Below are positions 1 through 13,000 of a stretch of 64,000 nucleotides of DNA, piece by piece (position 1 is the first letter of the stretch; each line of letters opens with the position of its first letter). The notes below the pieces were generated by a model. The model worked only from the letters and a program-made list of their open reading frames with translations. It searched no databases and was not told the origin of the DNA. Source of the DNA: Camellia lanceoleosa (taxonomy: Eukaryota; Streptophyta; Magnoliopsida; Ericales; Theaceae); assembly GCA_025200525.1 (NCBI GenBank), contig CM045758.1, positions 164,280,761-164,344,760 of the forward strand. Direction: 5' to 3'. The translations under genes were made by a program, and so were the position numbers.

Positions 1-960
1 ATATGTGTGTGTGTTCTAAATGATATCTAACACATGATAAATGAAGTCTGTTATATATTAAAAAAATATGTTTAGCAATGCTTTCCTTTAATCTAGGTAG
101 CATTTGTTATTTATCGTTTTTCTTGGTAAACTATAACTACAATCTAATTAGTAGTTTATCATTGAATTGCAATCCTCCGTGTACCCATAAATCTCTAAAC
201 CATAACCCTCTAAGGGTTTTGAATTCTACCTCCTCTCCAAACGGGAGAAATAGGAGACATGTCTTAACAGGATGGCTAGCCCCAAGTAATTCATATAATT
301 AATTTGATATAAACATTCAAGTATTGAGAAAAATGAACGAAATGAGGACATGTTTACCATGTTTATCAGGGATTTAATTACACTGTCTCTGACAAGCTTT
401 TCTCCCTCTCTAATGTGGTTAATCTTCTTATTAGCAGCTTTTACAAATAATAAATTTACTTATTTAAAAATAGTTTTTGCACAAAAGATAATGACATTAT
501 TTAATATCTTGGTTCTTATTCTTAATATAAATTTCCCTTATGGCATGCATCACTAGTACACTACTTGTTGTAATTTATGAATAAAGCTAACCCCAAAAGA
601 TAAAAATAGGGGCTGTGAACAGTTATAAAATGACACTGTGACAATGCTCTCACACCTATAGTAGTCTTGGTCAATGGTAATTTGAATAATTACTAGTAGG
701 GAGAAGTGCTTCAGTACAAACTAAAGGCAATACAACTTGCCAAGGAAAAGATCAAGACAAATAGGAAAACAAGTCAAGGCTGTGAGAAAGCATAGGATAC
801 TTACCTGCTGAACAATATGAACATATAAGGATGAATGAAAGAATCCAAACTTCAATAAAGAATCCCAGAAATTCAATAGAAATCTAAATAACTAAAAACT
901 AAATCTCTTTACATGGAATAATGACAAGAAGCATACTAATATACAAATCTAAGCACAAAC

Positions 961-3900
961 CTCCCAAGTGAGAGCAAATTGCCGAAGGTAAAGGTTATTC
1001 CAAACTTGATTGGATTCAAGAAAACAAGCATAGACTGCAAAATATCGAGGAAAAAATTAGATTAGTTTCCATCGTAGGCATACAATAACATAACCATATG
1101 AGATCTCTTCTATCATAAAATAGGACATGTTAAATACTACAAGCCCAGAAAATTGAAATCAAGAACTACAGTTTCAAGTAAATCTCATACCAAAAATAAA
1201 TAAATATTCAAGTAAATCACAAAAGAAAAGAAGTTGCAAATGTAACGGACCCAAAAACAAGAACGACATATTTGAAAGTGTCCATGAGGGTGGGTAAATA
1301 AGACAACTTAAAATTTTGAAATTTCTTGTACTAAAATGGCCCTTGTTTCCAACCTTGGCCTTTATCAAATTATCAAGTGTCATTTCAACTACTTATCTAA
1401 TTCACTTAGCTCAATTTATTTTTTTGATAAATTTTTTAAGTCCTGTTATTTACATTGCAAATGTTGTAGGATATGACATCAAATATTTTTGTAACATCTT
1501 GTGTGTTGCACTTTATATTGTGAAGATTGCACAGTTCAAACCAGGATGCAGAGCTCTTCTCATCTCTTCTTCTTCACTTAGCTCAATTTATTGAACTATG
1601 ATACTTCAGGTAAATTCAATATTTAGTTAAATACCTTAATAAACTTAACCAATATCCTATTTGGTTCAAGGCACACACTAAACTCTACAGCATGAACTTC
1701 TTAGTTTGGCTAATTTTAAGGTATTCAAATGTAAGCCACCTTGCAATGTAAGCTGTAGGTACACGTATATTGATTTGTTTTGTGGTGACCCTCTTCGAAT
1801 CTCTCTTTCTGGATTGCTCCCTCCAGATCACCCTCTCTAGATCACTCTCCCCGGATCGCCTTACCTTGGCTTAGCTAAGATCTACCACAGCGAGAGATCG
1901 CATAAGCTGATTTCAAATTGATTAACGATCCCTATGATTTCACCAAGGACTTGATACGAAAGATCACCTGGCCAAGATCTCTAATAAGGTTAGATCGATC
2001 GCAAGGTGCGATCGGCTATAGTGATCCATCTCCAATGATCCGCCATCCATATAACACTTAGAAGTCAAAACAAGTTACATAGGTTGGAAGCAACGCCTAG
2101 GATCTCTGCACAGAAACATTGGAAGATCGTGGATTGGAGGCTAGAGTTAATGGATTTTCAAGGTTGCTTAACCACCCCTTTGAGGTGGTCCCCCCTTAAC
2201 CATCCTGAGAGAGAGAGAGAGAGAGAGAGAGAGGAGGGGCGGGGGGGGCATTGACCAAGACATCTAATACCTCTAACACACTAAGGTAAGAAAGCTTCAC
2301 ACTTTCTTAAGCAAAGACGGTACATGGGGTAGGAAATCCCCAAGATAGGAGATATCGGGCAGGAGATCCCCATTTGTCACACCAAGGGGATTAGGCCACC
2401 TGTCCCCCCAACCTTCCTGGGCTCCTCCTGATGCATAGAACACAAACTCTTCATCCCTTTCTCTAGTAAAAGTCTGAGGCTCTCTCCACTCCACTACCAT
2501 CTTCTCTTTCTTTGGGCTGCCTTTGGTTCTCTCCTGCACCTCCAATGGTCCTTTGCTAGCTGAGCACGCACCATCTTCTCAAATCACTTTGTTCCAGCCA
2601 TCCCAAATACCATCTTCCACATTAAAAAATTATCTAAGCAATAATTCAATCATCAACAGAATATTACAATTTTATCAATGGTGATTCACAACCATACATT
2701 CATCTCATATAAGCCAGATAAGTAAAATAAGGTACAAGAAATTTAAAAAAAAGGGATTAATACCAACATTTATAGTGGTTCGACACAACCCTTGTTCCTA
2801 TTTCCACTCACGATTGCTCACTGGCACGGCTCCAATATTATAAAATGGGATTTCACTAAGGTCACCCAAAATCTTTACAACTACTTACTTTGCAAAAGGT
2901 TTTCAGTAGGATCACCTACCAACCTTTTCCACAATTACTACTCTCTCAAATATAACAATAAACAAGGTTTTCTCAACTCACCTAAAACTGACAACCACTA
3001 AACACAATCCTAAACACTTCAATAGGGATGCTCATCTAGAGCTCCTATGGTGTCTTTGTGTGTGACTAAAGTATAGGTGTATGACAAAATGAGAAATTAT
3101 ACGTTCCACTAGACAAGAACTCAAAGATTAAGTCAAACCAAGTGTAGAAGGTCACAGAACAACACACACACACACACAAAAGGTGAGAAACCTCTGTACG
3201 ATGTGATCTAGAGTGTATAGAGATGGTAGAACACTCAACAATCATTGTAATTAAGTGTTAATTTTATTTATTATGCAATTGTGGGCCTCTTCTCCCCAAA
3301 GTCTTTTTGGTGTTATGAACTATTAATAAAAATATTATTTGAAATGCATTCGGTTGATTTTTAAATAGATATATTTATTTTTGCACATGATTAATGCATA
3401 AAAAATCACTTGATAAATGTCTCTACTTATATATTTTTTTTTTTTTTTGATAAATAATAAATGTCTCTACTTATATATGTATATTGACGCTTTTATGGGA
3501 CTCTTGCTCTCAAGATATTTTTACAAATGAGCGTTCAAACTACGACTTAACTAATTGATCACTTGATGTTCAGATCTGCCTGTTCTTTGATTTAGTAGTC
3601 TACGTGACTGGTTAGCAGTGGACCAATGGTTGAGTTTAATACCATCACTAGTTACACCAGGGTCAACTCAAACTGTAAAAATAAGAATGGACATTCAAAC
3701 AAGAAAACCCTCATCCACTTCTAAGCTATAATATTGGGGTTTCAAGTGCTCAGCAGAAAGAGATTTTCTATACTACCAAAAAGATAATTCAATATTCAAT
3801 CTAGGAACCCAAGGTAACTCCTGTGTAGCATTTAGGCAGAGCACAAAGAGAATTGCAGAGAAAAAATTCGTGCTAACTACAATTAACATAAAAGAATGAT

Positions 3901-6900
3901 TTAAGTATTCAACATTTGAACGTACCAAGAGTGTAAAAGTTAAACCAGCAACGAAGCATATGGCAAACCCTTGAAGCCTCTGTTAACAAGTGCAAGTGAG
4001 AGAGAGAGATCAATTAATCAAAACACATCAAGGATCTTAGAATGAAATCTGTCTTAATAGTATAAACAAAGTATAACTAAATCTTAAGTGAAACTTATAA
4101 TTCAACACAAGCACCACAGTTTAACAAATAATGAAAACTAAATGCAGTTCCAAGTCAATGCTAGCTGAACCTGAGCTTGGAACCCAATTTTCATGAAATT
4201 ATTCAACCAATTGAGCTATACTATGGCACTGGCACATAAATCTTCATTTTCAAGTTGAGTGAAAAACTTCAAGTAACGACATTAGTCCTTCGAAACCACT
4301 TGTTTCCTAGCATACAACAACAATAATTTTTTCCCCTGTATTAAAACTGCAGATTTAGCCCCTTCAAATGACTCTTGTCAAACATGAAACATTTCCACGT
4401 CCTACCACTAATAAACCAATAATCATGATTTTTTTCCATTTTTTAAAATAAACATGACCTCCGATCTATTAAAGCTTTCAAAACAGTAATCAATATTCAT
4501 GCTATTCAAATCAAAAGCACAATACTTAACTTTGTTCTGCAGAATTCTTATACACAGTGCACATATATCAATAACTTGCGATCGGAAAATTTTTGTTTGT
4601 TTTTCCAACTAAAAATGAATAGCATTTGTATTCATAACCTACAAGCCTACAACTTCAATTGAAAAATCCAACCCACACTTCTCCTCAAAACCCAGGTATT
4701 AAGAAGAGGGAAACTGCAACCTTATAACTAACACAGATAGGGTAACTCCAGGCAATATGAGACACGTTGCAACACATCCTCTTAGACCACAACATACACT
4801 AGCCGGACAAACAGCACACCAGTCACAGACGAGTATTAAGGAGAAGTGTGGGTTGGGCTTCTCAATTTGTTATCAAAATTTGGTTGGGCCTGTGACTAGT
4901 GTGCCATTTGTCTGGCTAGTGTATATTGTGGTCCAGGAAGGTGTGTTGGAATGTGTTCCACATCATCTGGAGTTACCCCATCTGTGCTAGTTATAAGGTT
5001 TCAGTTTCCCTCTCCTTAATACCTGAGTTTTAAGAAAAAGTGTGGACATCCTCCTGGACCACAACATATAATAGCCGAACAAACAGCACACCAATCACAG
5101 CCTAACCAAGCTCTGATACTAAGTTTAGCCTACACTTCTCCTTAAAACCCAGGTATTAAGGACAGGAAAACTGAAACCTTATGACTAACACAGATTGGGC
5201 AACTCCAGGCGATGTGGGACACATTCCAACACAACCTCCTGGACCACAACATACACTAGCCGAACAAACGACACACTAGTCACAAGCCCAACCAAACTCT
5301 GATACCAAATTGAAAAGCCCAGCCCACACTTTGCCCTAAAACCCAGGTATTAAGGAGAAGGAAACTGGAGTCTTATAATCAGCACAAATGGGACAACTCC
5401 AAATGATGTAAGACACATTCCAACAACTTCTCCCAACTAGAGGCAGGTGGCCATGTAATGTTCAAAATTGTTTTTGGAACTTGACATACAATTGCTTTTT
5501 TAAAATCCTTCAAATCTCTATTAGCTTTTCTATTTTGCTACACTTATTGAAGAAGGTTAAGGGATTCTATTTTGTCAATGCTTATATGAAATCCACTCTT
5601 TTTCTTTATTTGGTGTACCTACTTGAGCTAGATGAAAGGAAACCTTCATGCCTAGAGTCTTAAACTATGGACCCAGACTACACTTAAGTGTTCTTCTACG
5701 TTACATCTTTCTCTCAAATAACTCTTCTGATTTGGCGTGCTATGCTGAGGAATTTAAGGGACCATTTTTGTCAATTTCCTTAGGACTCTCCTGCTTTTGT
5801 TTTTGTTTTAATCTCTTTGAAAAAATTTCCCTAAAAAGTTTTATAGGCATATGGCACATTCTTGTATTTGAAAGGGAGAAAAGTTCTTTACTTGTGACCT
5901 ACGGGCTGTATGGAAAATTCCACAAACATGAATGAGGCTCCTTATAGCATTTGCTTCAAGGACTTGACATTAACCAACAAGTTTTCCCCTTCTTTGTTTC
6001 TTTTGGTAGTAACCATCAATCAAGTAGCCAAGTGCAGGCACAAAGTCAACTTTTCACATTGACATTCATATTCATCCCATGCCTTTTTACAAAACAATCT
6101 AAGTTTCAGAGACGGTCATTTGTATTATAACCTGACCAACTAGGTTACAGGATTTCCCAAAGAAGCAATGCCTTCATGTATACAAGATACATCTCAATTT
6201 ACATATTGCAACAACAGTTCATATCATTTCCGCATTTTCTCCACTACATAGCAACATAAACACAGCAGAAATTGAAGAATTTAAGTTCATTGAAATTCAA
6301 GAATGGCCACCTTTGGTACATAACAGCACTAACCTAATACCCACCTTTTCTCTTCATAAATTTAACATTCCTGTACAAGTAGAAACATTCATAGGAGAAT
6401 TTCAAAAAGCTATGTTCAGCAAGTTATATAAAATCCATTATTCTAAAACTCTCAAATCAATTCATGAAATCTAGATTTTTAAAAATAAAAAAAATACTAT
6501 ATTGAATTAAACATTATACTCCTTGAATGAGTTAAGCTAAATCCATTCATTTCAAATTCATAAATGTAAACGCAACCACTGCTGTCCTACCCATTAGGCC
6601 CAATTACTCAACAAGCAGTGAACAAGTCAAACCCACCTGGGAGGCAATCTCAAAAAACTGACCAACTGTCTCTGGACAATTTTTGGGGAAATTTCAATTC
6701 AGTTGAAGTTTTTAAAAGAAAAAAAATTCAAATCAGTGGTAAACTTCAAAAAATTTAATAATTAAAGTCTCAAACTTTTTCAGGAATATGCAATTATTTT
6801 GTGAAATTTCAATTAGCAACTGAAAATTGCAGATGAAAACACATTCTTGGTCTTCCTAAAACCTAAACTAGTCAGCTTGATATGAACAATCATTGAGTGG

Positions 6901-7130
6901 TTTGAGATCAGAGTCACAAACAACAACAAGATTTGACAAATTGAAGAAAGAAATAGACATAAATAATAAATGTGGGTGTAAAATTATACCTGAGTGGTAG
7001 ACAAAGTGCAATTACGGTTGAAGTCGTCGACGAAGGCAAAAGAGCTCTCGTCTTGAGGTGGTTGCTCATCGTCCACCTCCATACCCACCAGAATCTTTAC
7101 CTTCTCGAATGCCTGATTCATCTTCTCCAT
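961..7130 (-). CDS. SFT2: SFT2-like vesicle transport membrane protein, 5' part (exons 1-3)
   Basis: Three exons read on the minus strand: exon 1 7130-6990 (47 codons), exon 2 3979-3926 (18 codons), exon 3 1034-961 (74 nt, ending in phase 2). All have GT donors and AG acceptors and join in frame. Exon 1 begins MEKMNQAFEKVKILVGMEV, the N-terminus I know from plant SFT2/Got1-like proteins, followed by an acidic cytosolic stretch. Exon 2 (RLQGFAICFVAGLTFTLL) and exon 3 (SMLVFLNPIKFGITFTFG) give the first two membrane segments. SFT2 family members are small four-span Golgi proteins of about 160 aa that assist endosome-to-Golgi vesicle fusion. About 90 residues are visible; I found no exon 4 in 1-960, so the rest should lie left of the window. 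Introns 1 and 2 are about 3.0 and 2.9 kb and contain repeats (a TRIM array at 4.7-5.4 kb, a GA tract at 2.2 kb) but no other coding exon I can support. Confidence 0.85.
2207..2233. repeat. (GA)n microsatellite in SFT2 intron 2
   Basis: About 13 GA units, followed directly by a G-rich run. It lies inside an anonymous 1.75-2.6 kb stretch of intron 2 that is less AT-rich than its surroundings and has several GATC-containing words, so that stretch may be an inserted repeat. No coding potential seen. Confidence 0.9.
4655..5425. mobile_element. TRIM-like LTR retrotransposon array, direct and inverted units, in SFT2 intron 1
   Basis: A unit of roughly 190-270 bp containing AAACCCAGGTATTAAGGA recurs several times. 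Copies at about 4657-4830, 5035-5130, 5125-5320 and 5310-5425 share one orientation. The copy at about 4836-5030 is inverted. On the minus strand, TGGTATCAGAG (5297-5307) and a one-base variant (5110-5120) match the tRNA-Met primer-binding site. The sequence TGTTGGAATGTGTYCCACATC, read on the minus strand, looks like an LTR start preceded by the purine-rich CCAGGAGG. This is the LTR-PBS-short spacer-PPT-LTR layout of terminal-repeat retrotransposons in miniature. No coding sequence is present. Unit borders are approximate. Confidence 0.6.
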
Positions 7131-7165
7131 CTTCCCAACACCACCACCACACACTGAACACTACC

Positions 7166-7170
<5 letters not shown>

Positions 7171-7198
<28 letters not shown>
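7171..7198. repeat. (CT)n tract in the SFT2 5' leader
   Basis: Fourteen CT units about 40 bp upstream of the SFT2 start codon (ATG at 7130-7128, minus strand), so GA-repeats on the sense strand of the presumed 5'UTR or core promoter. Such tracts are common in plant 5' leaders and may influence expression. Length is likely to vary between individuals. Confidence 0.9.
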
Positions 7199-7199
<1 letters not shown>

Positions 7200-7202
<3 letters not shown>

Positions 7203-9830
7203 ACAGACAGATCTGAGTGATCGTTACAACTTACCAATCGATCGATTATTAGAAAGCGGATGAAGAATTTGCTTCAAAGTACGATCAAAATTATTGTTTA
7301 TATCTAGTAGGGAAGCCTTCTACTTCACGAATATTTGGAAAATATATTAATTTGGGGGTTTTGAGTTTTTAAATAAAATATTTTAGTTTTAAAAATATAT
7401 ATATATCATGTTTTGAAGGAAGTTTTTAGTAAATCTATAAAATAAATAAATAAATAATAATTAAAAATTTACTAAATATTAGCATTATTAATAATTAAAA
7501 ATTTACTAAATATTAAAATATATATAAATGCATTATTTTTTTATTTATAATTATTGATTTTTTTTTTTTAAAATTCCCAAATATTTTAATCTTTAGCTAT
7601 ATTTAAGGGATTGTTTGGGAAGTGAGAAAATAGTTAAAAAATTACTAGAAAAAAAAAAGTCAATTATTTTTTTTATTTTTATGCATGTGTTTTCGTAAAA
7701 AATTAAGAAGTTAAAATAATCAATTCTCAAACAAATCTTTAGATAGAGTTGTTTTGAGAATTGATTATTTTTATTTTTTATTTTTTTTTACTTTTTACAA
7801 AAGAATGTGCCGAAAATTTGCTGAAAAAAAAAATTACTTTATTGTAGTGACTTTTAAATTTTTTTAGCTATTTTAACCTATTATCAAAACAAGCCTAAGT
7901 GCATCTATAAAATTTAAAATTTTAGATAAAATATAAAATAAAATAAAAATATTAACGGAAAATACGTGTTCGGATCAATTTTGTATAAATCGTTTATTTT
8001 CTCATCGTTTATTTTTTTCATACAACTGACACACATGGTTGCCGTTATCTAATTAATTTGATTTTTTACAATGATGATATACTTGATGAATCCTAAAATA
8101 TGAACGGTTCGAATTATCAAAATAGAACCTGCAAAATAGGCCAAATAAGCCTAACAACACATTTTCAGTCCGATTAAGGACCCGAGTGAAGTCTAATTCT
8201 TTATTTTTTGTATTTCGTACAAATCCACACAAAACAAACTTGGCCATAAAAATTGTTTTATGTCATTGATTCTGTGATCAATTTTATATCCATACTCTTG
8301 TTATTTGTAATAAATAAATTATTAGAGTTGCATAAGTGAACGGGAGATAACCACACCTCTCTCCCGTTCAAAGAGAACATATTGCTTTGATAAAATAAGA
8401 ACAAATTAAACATGTGAGCATTAATAAATGAACCAGAACATAATAGCAGTTTGGTTTTGAGTTTCTAAACATATTTGTTAAGTTTTTATTTTTTGAATGG
8501 GCTTCTCTCCGGTCTTTAATCGGATTAGAGAGGTGTTGTTAGGCCTATTAAACTCAATTTTAGATTTTATGTCGATAATTTGAATTGTTCAGATTTTATG
8601 ATTCATTTTAAATCATTTATTTATATTATTTAAACTATTTATTTATATGATTCTATGCATATAATATTTATTTAAAAAATTAAATTAATTAGATTATCGT
8701 AGTTGTATAAAAAAAATAATAATTCATTAGTTCTTAAAAATATTTTTGTCATCAATTTTTTTAAAAAATTAACTATGATGATACCATGTAAATGCAATTA
8801 TTGAATTAAATTAATTATTTTTTTTGGATAAAATAGTGTTGTACAAATTTAATGATTCACATCATTAAAGTGAGACATGTGATGGACTTTTTGATGGACT
8901 ACACCTCGACTTTTCTATCATCAAGGGGGGTATTGATGGTTGGGCTTACTCCCATTTAATTTTTTTTTTGATGATCATTTATTCTTTTATTCATTAATTA
9001 TTAATCACTTACTCTTCGTAAATATATTTCAATAAATTGTGATCAAATTATGATTAAAGTCCTTTTGGGGAGAAGACTTGTGGATATCCCGTGTGCAGTA
9101 ATAATTCATATTATTAAATGAATAAAGCTTCAGACCCCCAGTGAGAGTGCTAGGGGTCTCTTCTCAATTTTTTTATTTTTTTTATTTTCAGCCAACCCCA
9201 GGCTGACACATAACACTGAGGGGTCACTGGCGTCTGTAGCATTGCTGATTATTGAATCTATCTAAGTCTCTTCTATCTAACTCCTGTAATGGATAAAGAC
9301 TCATATGATCATACTCACAAAAACACACAAAATTGTTACACGATAAACCTTCCTTTCTTTACCCTTTTTCTATCCTGCAAAACATCCTTTACTCCTCCAA
9401 TGACAAAGGAAAATGTTATTTGAGACATTTGATAAAAAAATTTGATAAATCTTTTATGTCTCTAACATTAGTCAATAATAAATTGATTCAGAATGGGAGG
9501 TCAAACAACGCGTGGAAAACTTATCAAATTTAGTAGATTAACAACCTAATCTGAATTCAGAATGAATATTGGAGGCCAAGCAAAAGTAGTACTGACATTG
9601 CAACATGAAATTCAGCAATATCTTTTTGGTGTTTTGGAAAGTTGGTAGCTAGCTTTTTGGTTTTTTTTTGATTTTTTTTTTGATTTTTTTTTTGTGTAAA
9701 AAAATAGAGAGGTGATGTGACCCAAAAAAAATAAAAAAATTAACTTTTTACCAACTTCCCAAAAGGTTTGTATCTTCATTGGATCTTTCCACGTTTACAA
9801 TTAAAATTCACTTCACATTGATATTCTCAT
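7200..9830. other. AT-rich intergenic region between SFT2 and LigB
   Basis: No gene recognised. It holds the SFT2 promoter side (7.2-7.4 kb), long A/T runs, and a small inverted repeat at about 8339-8370 (GAACGGGAGA / TCTCCCGTTC). A T9-GA-T10-GA simple repeat lies at about 9661-9695. Several stretches look like decayed MITEs, but I could not match termini or target duplications. Confidence 0.6.
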
Positions 9831-9907
9831 CTTATTCAAAGTTCATACATGACAAAGAGAACAAAACAAAAAATCATCGAGGGAAATATAATAGAAAACA
9901 CACAGGA

Positions 9908-9997
9908 GACCACCACGTGAGTTTTTTATCGACAAGAGAATGAGTCTTACAGCGTGTGGGCTCGACAGTGAGACCACCACGTGAGTTTTTTATCGAC
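9908..9997. repeat. 64-bp-spaced direct repeat in the LigB 3' flank
   Basis: A 26-bp word beginning GACCACCACGTGAGTTTTTT occurs at 9908-9933 and again at 9972-9997. It contains CACGTG (a G-box core) in both copies. The segment lies just past the LigB stop codon (10067 on the minus strand) and so is probably 3'UTR. A possible poly(A) signal variant (AATAAG on the minus strand) lies near 9831-9836. Confidence 0.8.
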
Positions 9998-10066
9998 CAG
10001 TTACCCTGCACATAAATATTTTTTAATAACAAAAATGCTGATGCTGCACCTCTGTGACAAATGTAT

Positions 10067-13000
10067 TTAGGCTGCAGTTGTGAACTTGTAGGAGGCATAA
10101 GAAAGTGTTTCAAGGTCCCAGCTATGGTGAATGAGTTCGGCTTTTGCATTTTCACCTGCGGCACCCATGGCTACGGGCAATGGATAGAAGTGGTCAGGCC
10201 ATGGGTGTGCAACTTTTGCATTTGGTGCCTTCTCTTGATAGTGATTGACATCTTCAAACCTACAGGATGAAATAACAAAACAATCACTTCCAAAGCCATG
10301 GAAACAACAATCTCTCTAGTCGGGGACCTTAACAATGATTTCATGTTTGTGCCAGAATAGCAAAGAACAAAATATAAATAAAAAGATCATTTCAAGTAGT
10401 TTTTTTATGGATCCGGCTTCTCTTCAGTTGCAGAGAGGTTTGTTTCTCTGCAGTCGAGGCCCATTTTGATGATCTGAGTTGTTCATCAGCTAGTATCACA
10501 ATGTTACCAAACTAGTAGTCGAAAACTAATTGGAAATTCCATGAAGAAATTGACATACATGCATGTATAGCAGCCAATTGACAGGCTACCAATTACCGAA
10601 CTACTGACAATTAAGGCAAATTTGTACATAAGCAAGCACATTAATTCTATTTCCATTGTGTGTAGACAAGGAAATACTCTTAGTATATAGCAGTTACGTT
10701 CCACTGAGAAAGAGCCAAATTTATATCTTTTAAGGACCAAAAATGTAATTGATTTATATTTTTAAAAAAATGCAACCTGATCAACCTCCATCGGAATCCT
10801 AAATGCACAAAGAACTTGACACAATTGATATAAGAAAGACAAACTTGTGCATATGTACATTCTTTTTGCAGACCAGGAAATACTGAAGTTGTATTTAGAT
10901 CTTAAATTTGTATAGAAATTTTTTGTTGGAAAGCAGTAGGAAGGGACAACTGACAAAAATAAAAATTCTTTTTTATATATATTTTTTCTTTGATTTTCTT
11001 TTTCCTCCCCAAATTGGTAGCAAAATTCAAGATCCAAACACAATCTTAATAGTATATAGCAACTACATACCTTCCACTAAGAAGGGAATCTTTGAGCCAT
11101 GTATCGAACTCCAAAGCCCAGGAAGCAACAGAGCCATCTCTGGACTGACCGAGAGTCCTCAAGTTGTGAGTGGCAGCGCCAGAACCAACAATCAGAACAC
11201 CTTCCTCCTTGAGAGGAGCCAATGCCCTCCCCAAGTTATAATGATAAGTTGCATCCTTGTCGGTCTGCAAGGAGAGTTGGCACACCGGAATATCAGCCTC
11301 TGGGTACATGAGCATCAGTGGGATCCAAGCACCATGGTCTAGGCCACGCTTTTTATCCACATCCACATGATCGAACCCTGATGCCATCAGCAGTTCCTTC
11401 ACCCTCATGGCTAGTTCTGGAGCTCCCGGTGCCGGATACTTGAGCTTAATTTGGTGTTACAACAAATAATCAAACATAAGCTTCAGATGCAACAGCTAAC
11501 AGCTAACTCAAAATAAAGATGAACATTTGGCTTAAAGTAAATTCTCCAATTTAAAAAAATTTAGCCAAAAAACTAGGCACCCAAGATAATATTTTTGAAA
11601 CTTGAGCTTATTTTGGTATTACAACAAATTATCAAACATGTGCTTCAGATCCAACGGCTAACTCAAAATAAAGATGAATAATTGACTTTAAAGTCGATTC
11701 TATAATTTTAAAAAATTTAGCCAAAAATTAGGTACCCAAAATTTTAAAATTTTCACCAAATTTTATGCTCTAATTCCATATTTGGCCTTTCTTTGTTAAA
11801 AGGAATATTTATCTTGGGATGAGTTCGGATTTCGTTTGTTTGCATAACTCTTTTATTGGCTTGGTGATGGGAGAAGTAAGGACAGACATGAGGGCATCTT
11901 TGTTGTTCATCTAATTATTCTGTCTGGTTGGTTAGACATAAATCTTAGTGATGTAGTGTTACATACCTTTTTAACAAATAAAAACAAAAGAATGAAGGAG
12001 ATTACAATAGTCCACTTCGAAGGGGAAGGAACCTCATGAAAGCAAAAGTTAAAATTTTTAAGCATGTCCTGCATTGTCACTGGTATATTAAATCAAACTT
12101 GCAACCCACAACCACAACTAAAATAAATAATGAACAGATTAGTCTAAGTTAGCATATGTGGGTTGGTTCCTTAAGTTTCCCACTAGTATCAATTTAGTCA
12201 TGTGATTTCAATTGTGACACGTTTTACTTTTACACTGTGTTTATTTAGATCAATGATTTGAACGAGAAAGAAAAAACAAAAAAAAGAACAAAATTTAACT
12301 TTTAGTGACATAACCTTAATTTTTCACTTCATGCCAAATAAAAAATGTTTTTTTATTCAAAATTTTGACAAAAATTGTCACGTGCAAAACACCAACACCC
12401 ACCACCACGCCCATCCCACTTCGTCGCCCACCTCTGCCACCTACCACACCCTCATCTCCTCCCCCGCCAAATCCACCACTTTTCGTTTAAACTTAAATGA
12501 AATATAATTATATTTCACTCACCTTAAGCTTGAATCCTAGATCCACAGCTGCATACTGATTTCTGTCTCCCAAATCACTCAAACCAAACTAATTGCAAGA
12601 AAAACCAGTGCAGGGGAGGACCTCTTCCCAAGAGTTCATTATGATGAAAATTTACAAGAGTTAACTACACTTTCACCAAAATTTCATTTTACACATTAAA
12701 ATCTCGCTTTTAGTTTTTCACTTCTAATTTCTATTGTCAGAAATGGAAAAGCAAGCTAAAGTGTACGGAATTAACTGTATAATGAATTTTTGATGAAATT
12801 TCACAACTTAACTATAATTAAGGATCAATTATACCAAAACCCCTCAACAATATTGACCCCTAATTATAAAAGTATTAACACGTGCTTAATAGCACATGGT
12901 AAGGTATTTTTAGTGTAGTTTATGATAAATTAATAATTAATAATTAAAAAGTCAAAAATCAAAAGCACACATTTCAAATTTATTGAAATTATTTTTACCT

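Noticed and set aside
2760..3300. Possible LTR fragment (TATAGTGGTTCGACACAA) in SFT2 intron 2
   Set aside because: Familiar wording only; no paired LTR, primer site or duplication.
10908..11342. 144-codon plus-strand open frame
   Set aside because: It is antisense to LigB exon 2, whose minus-strand frame has clear family motifs and splice sites.
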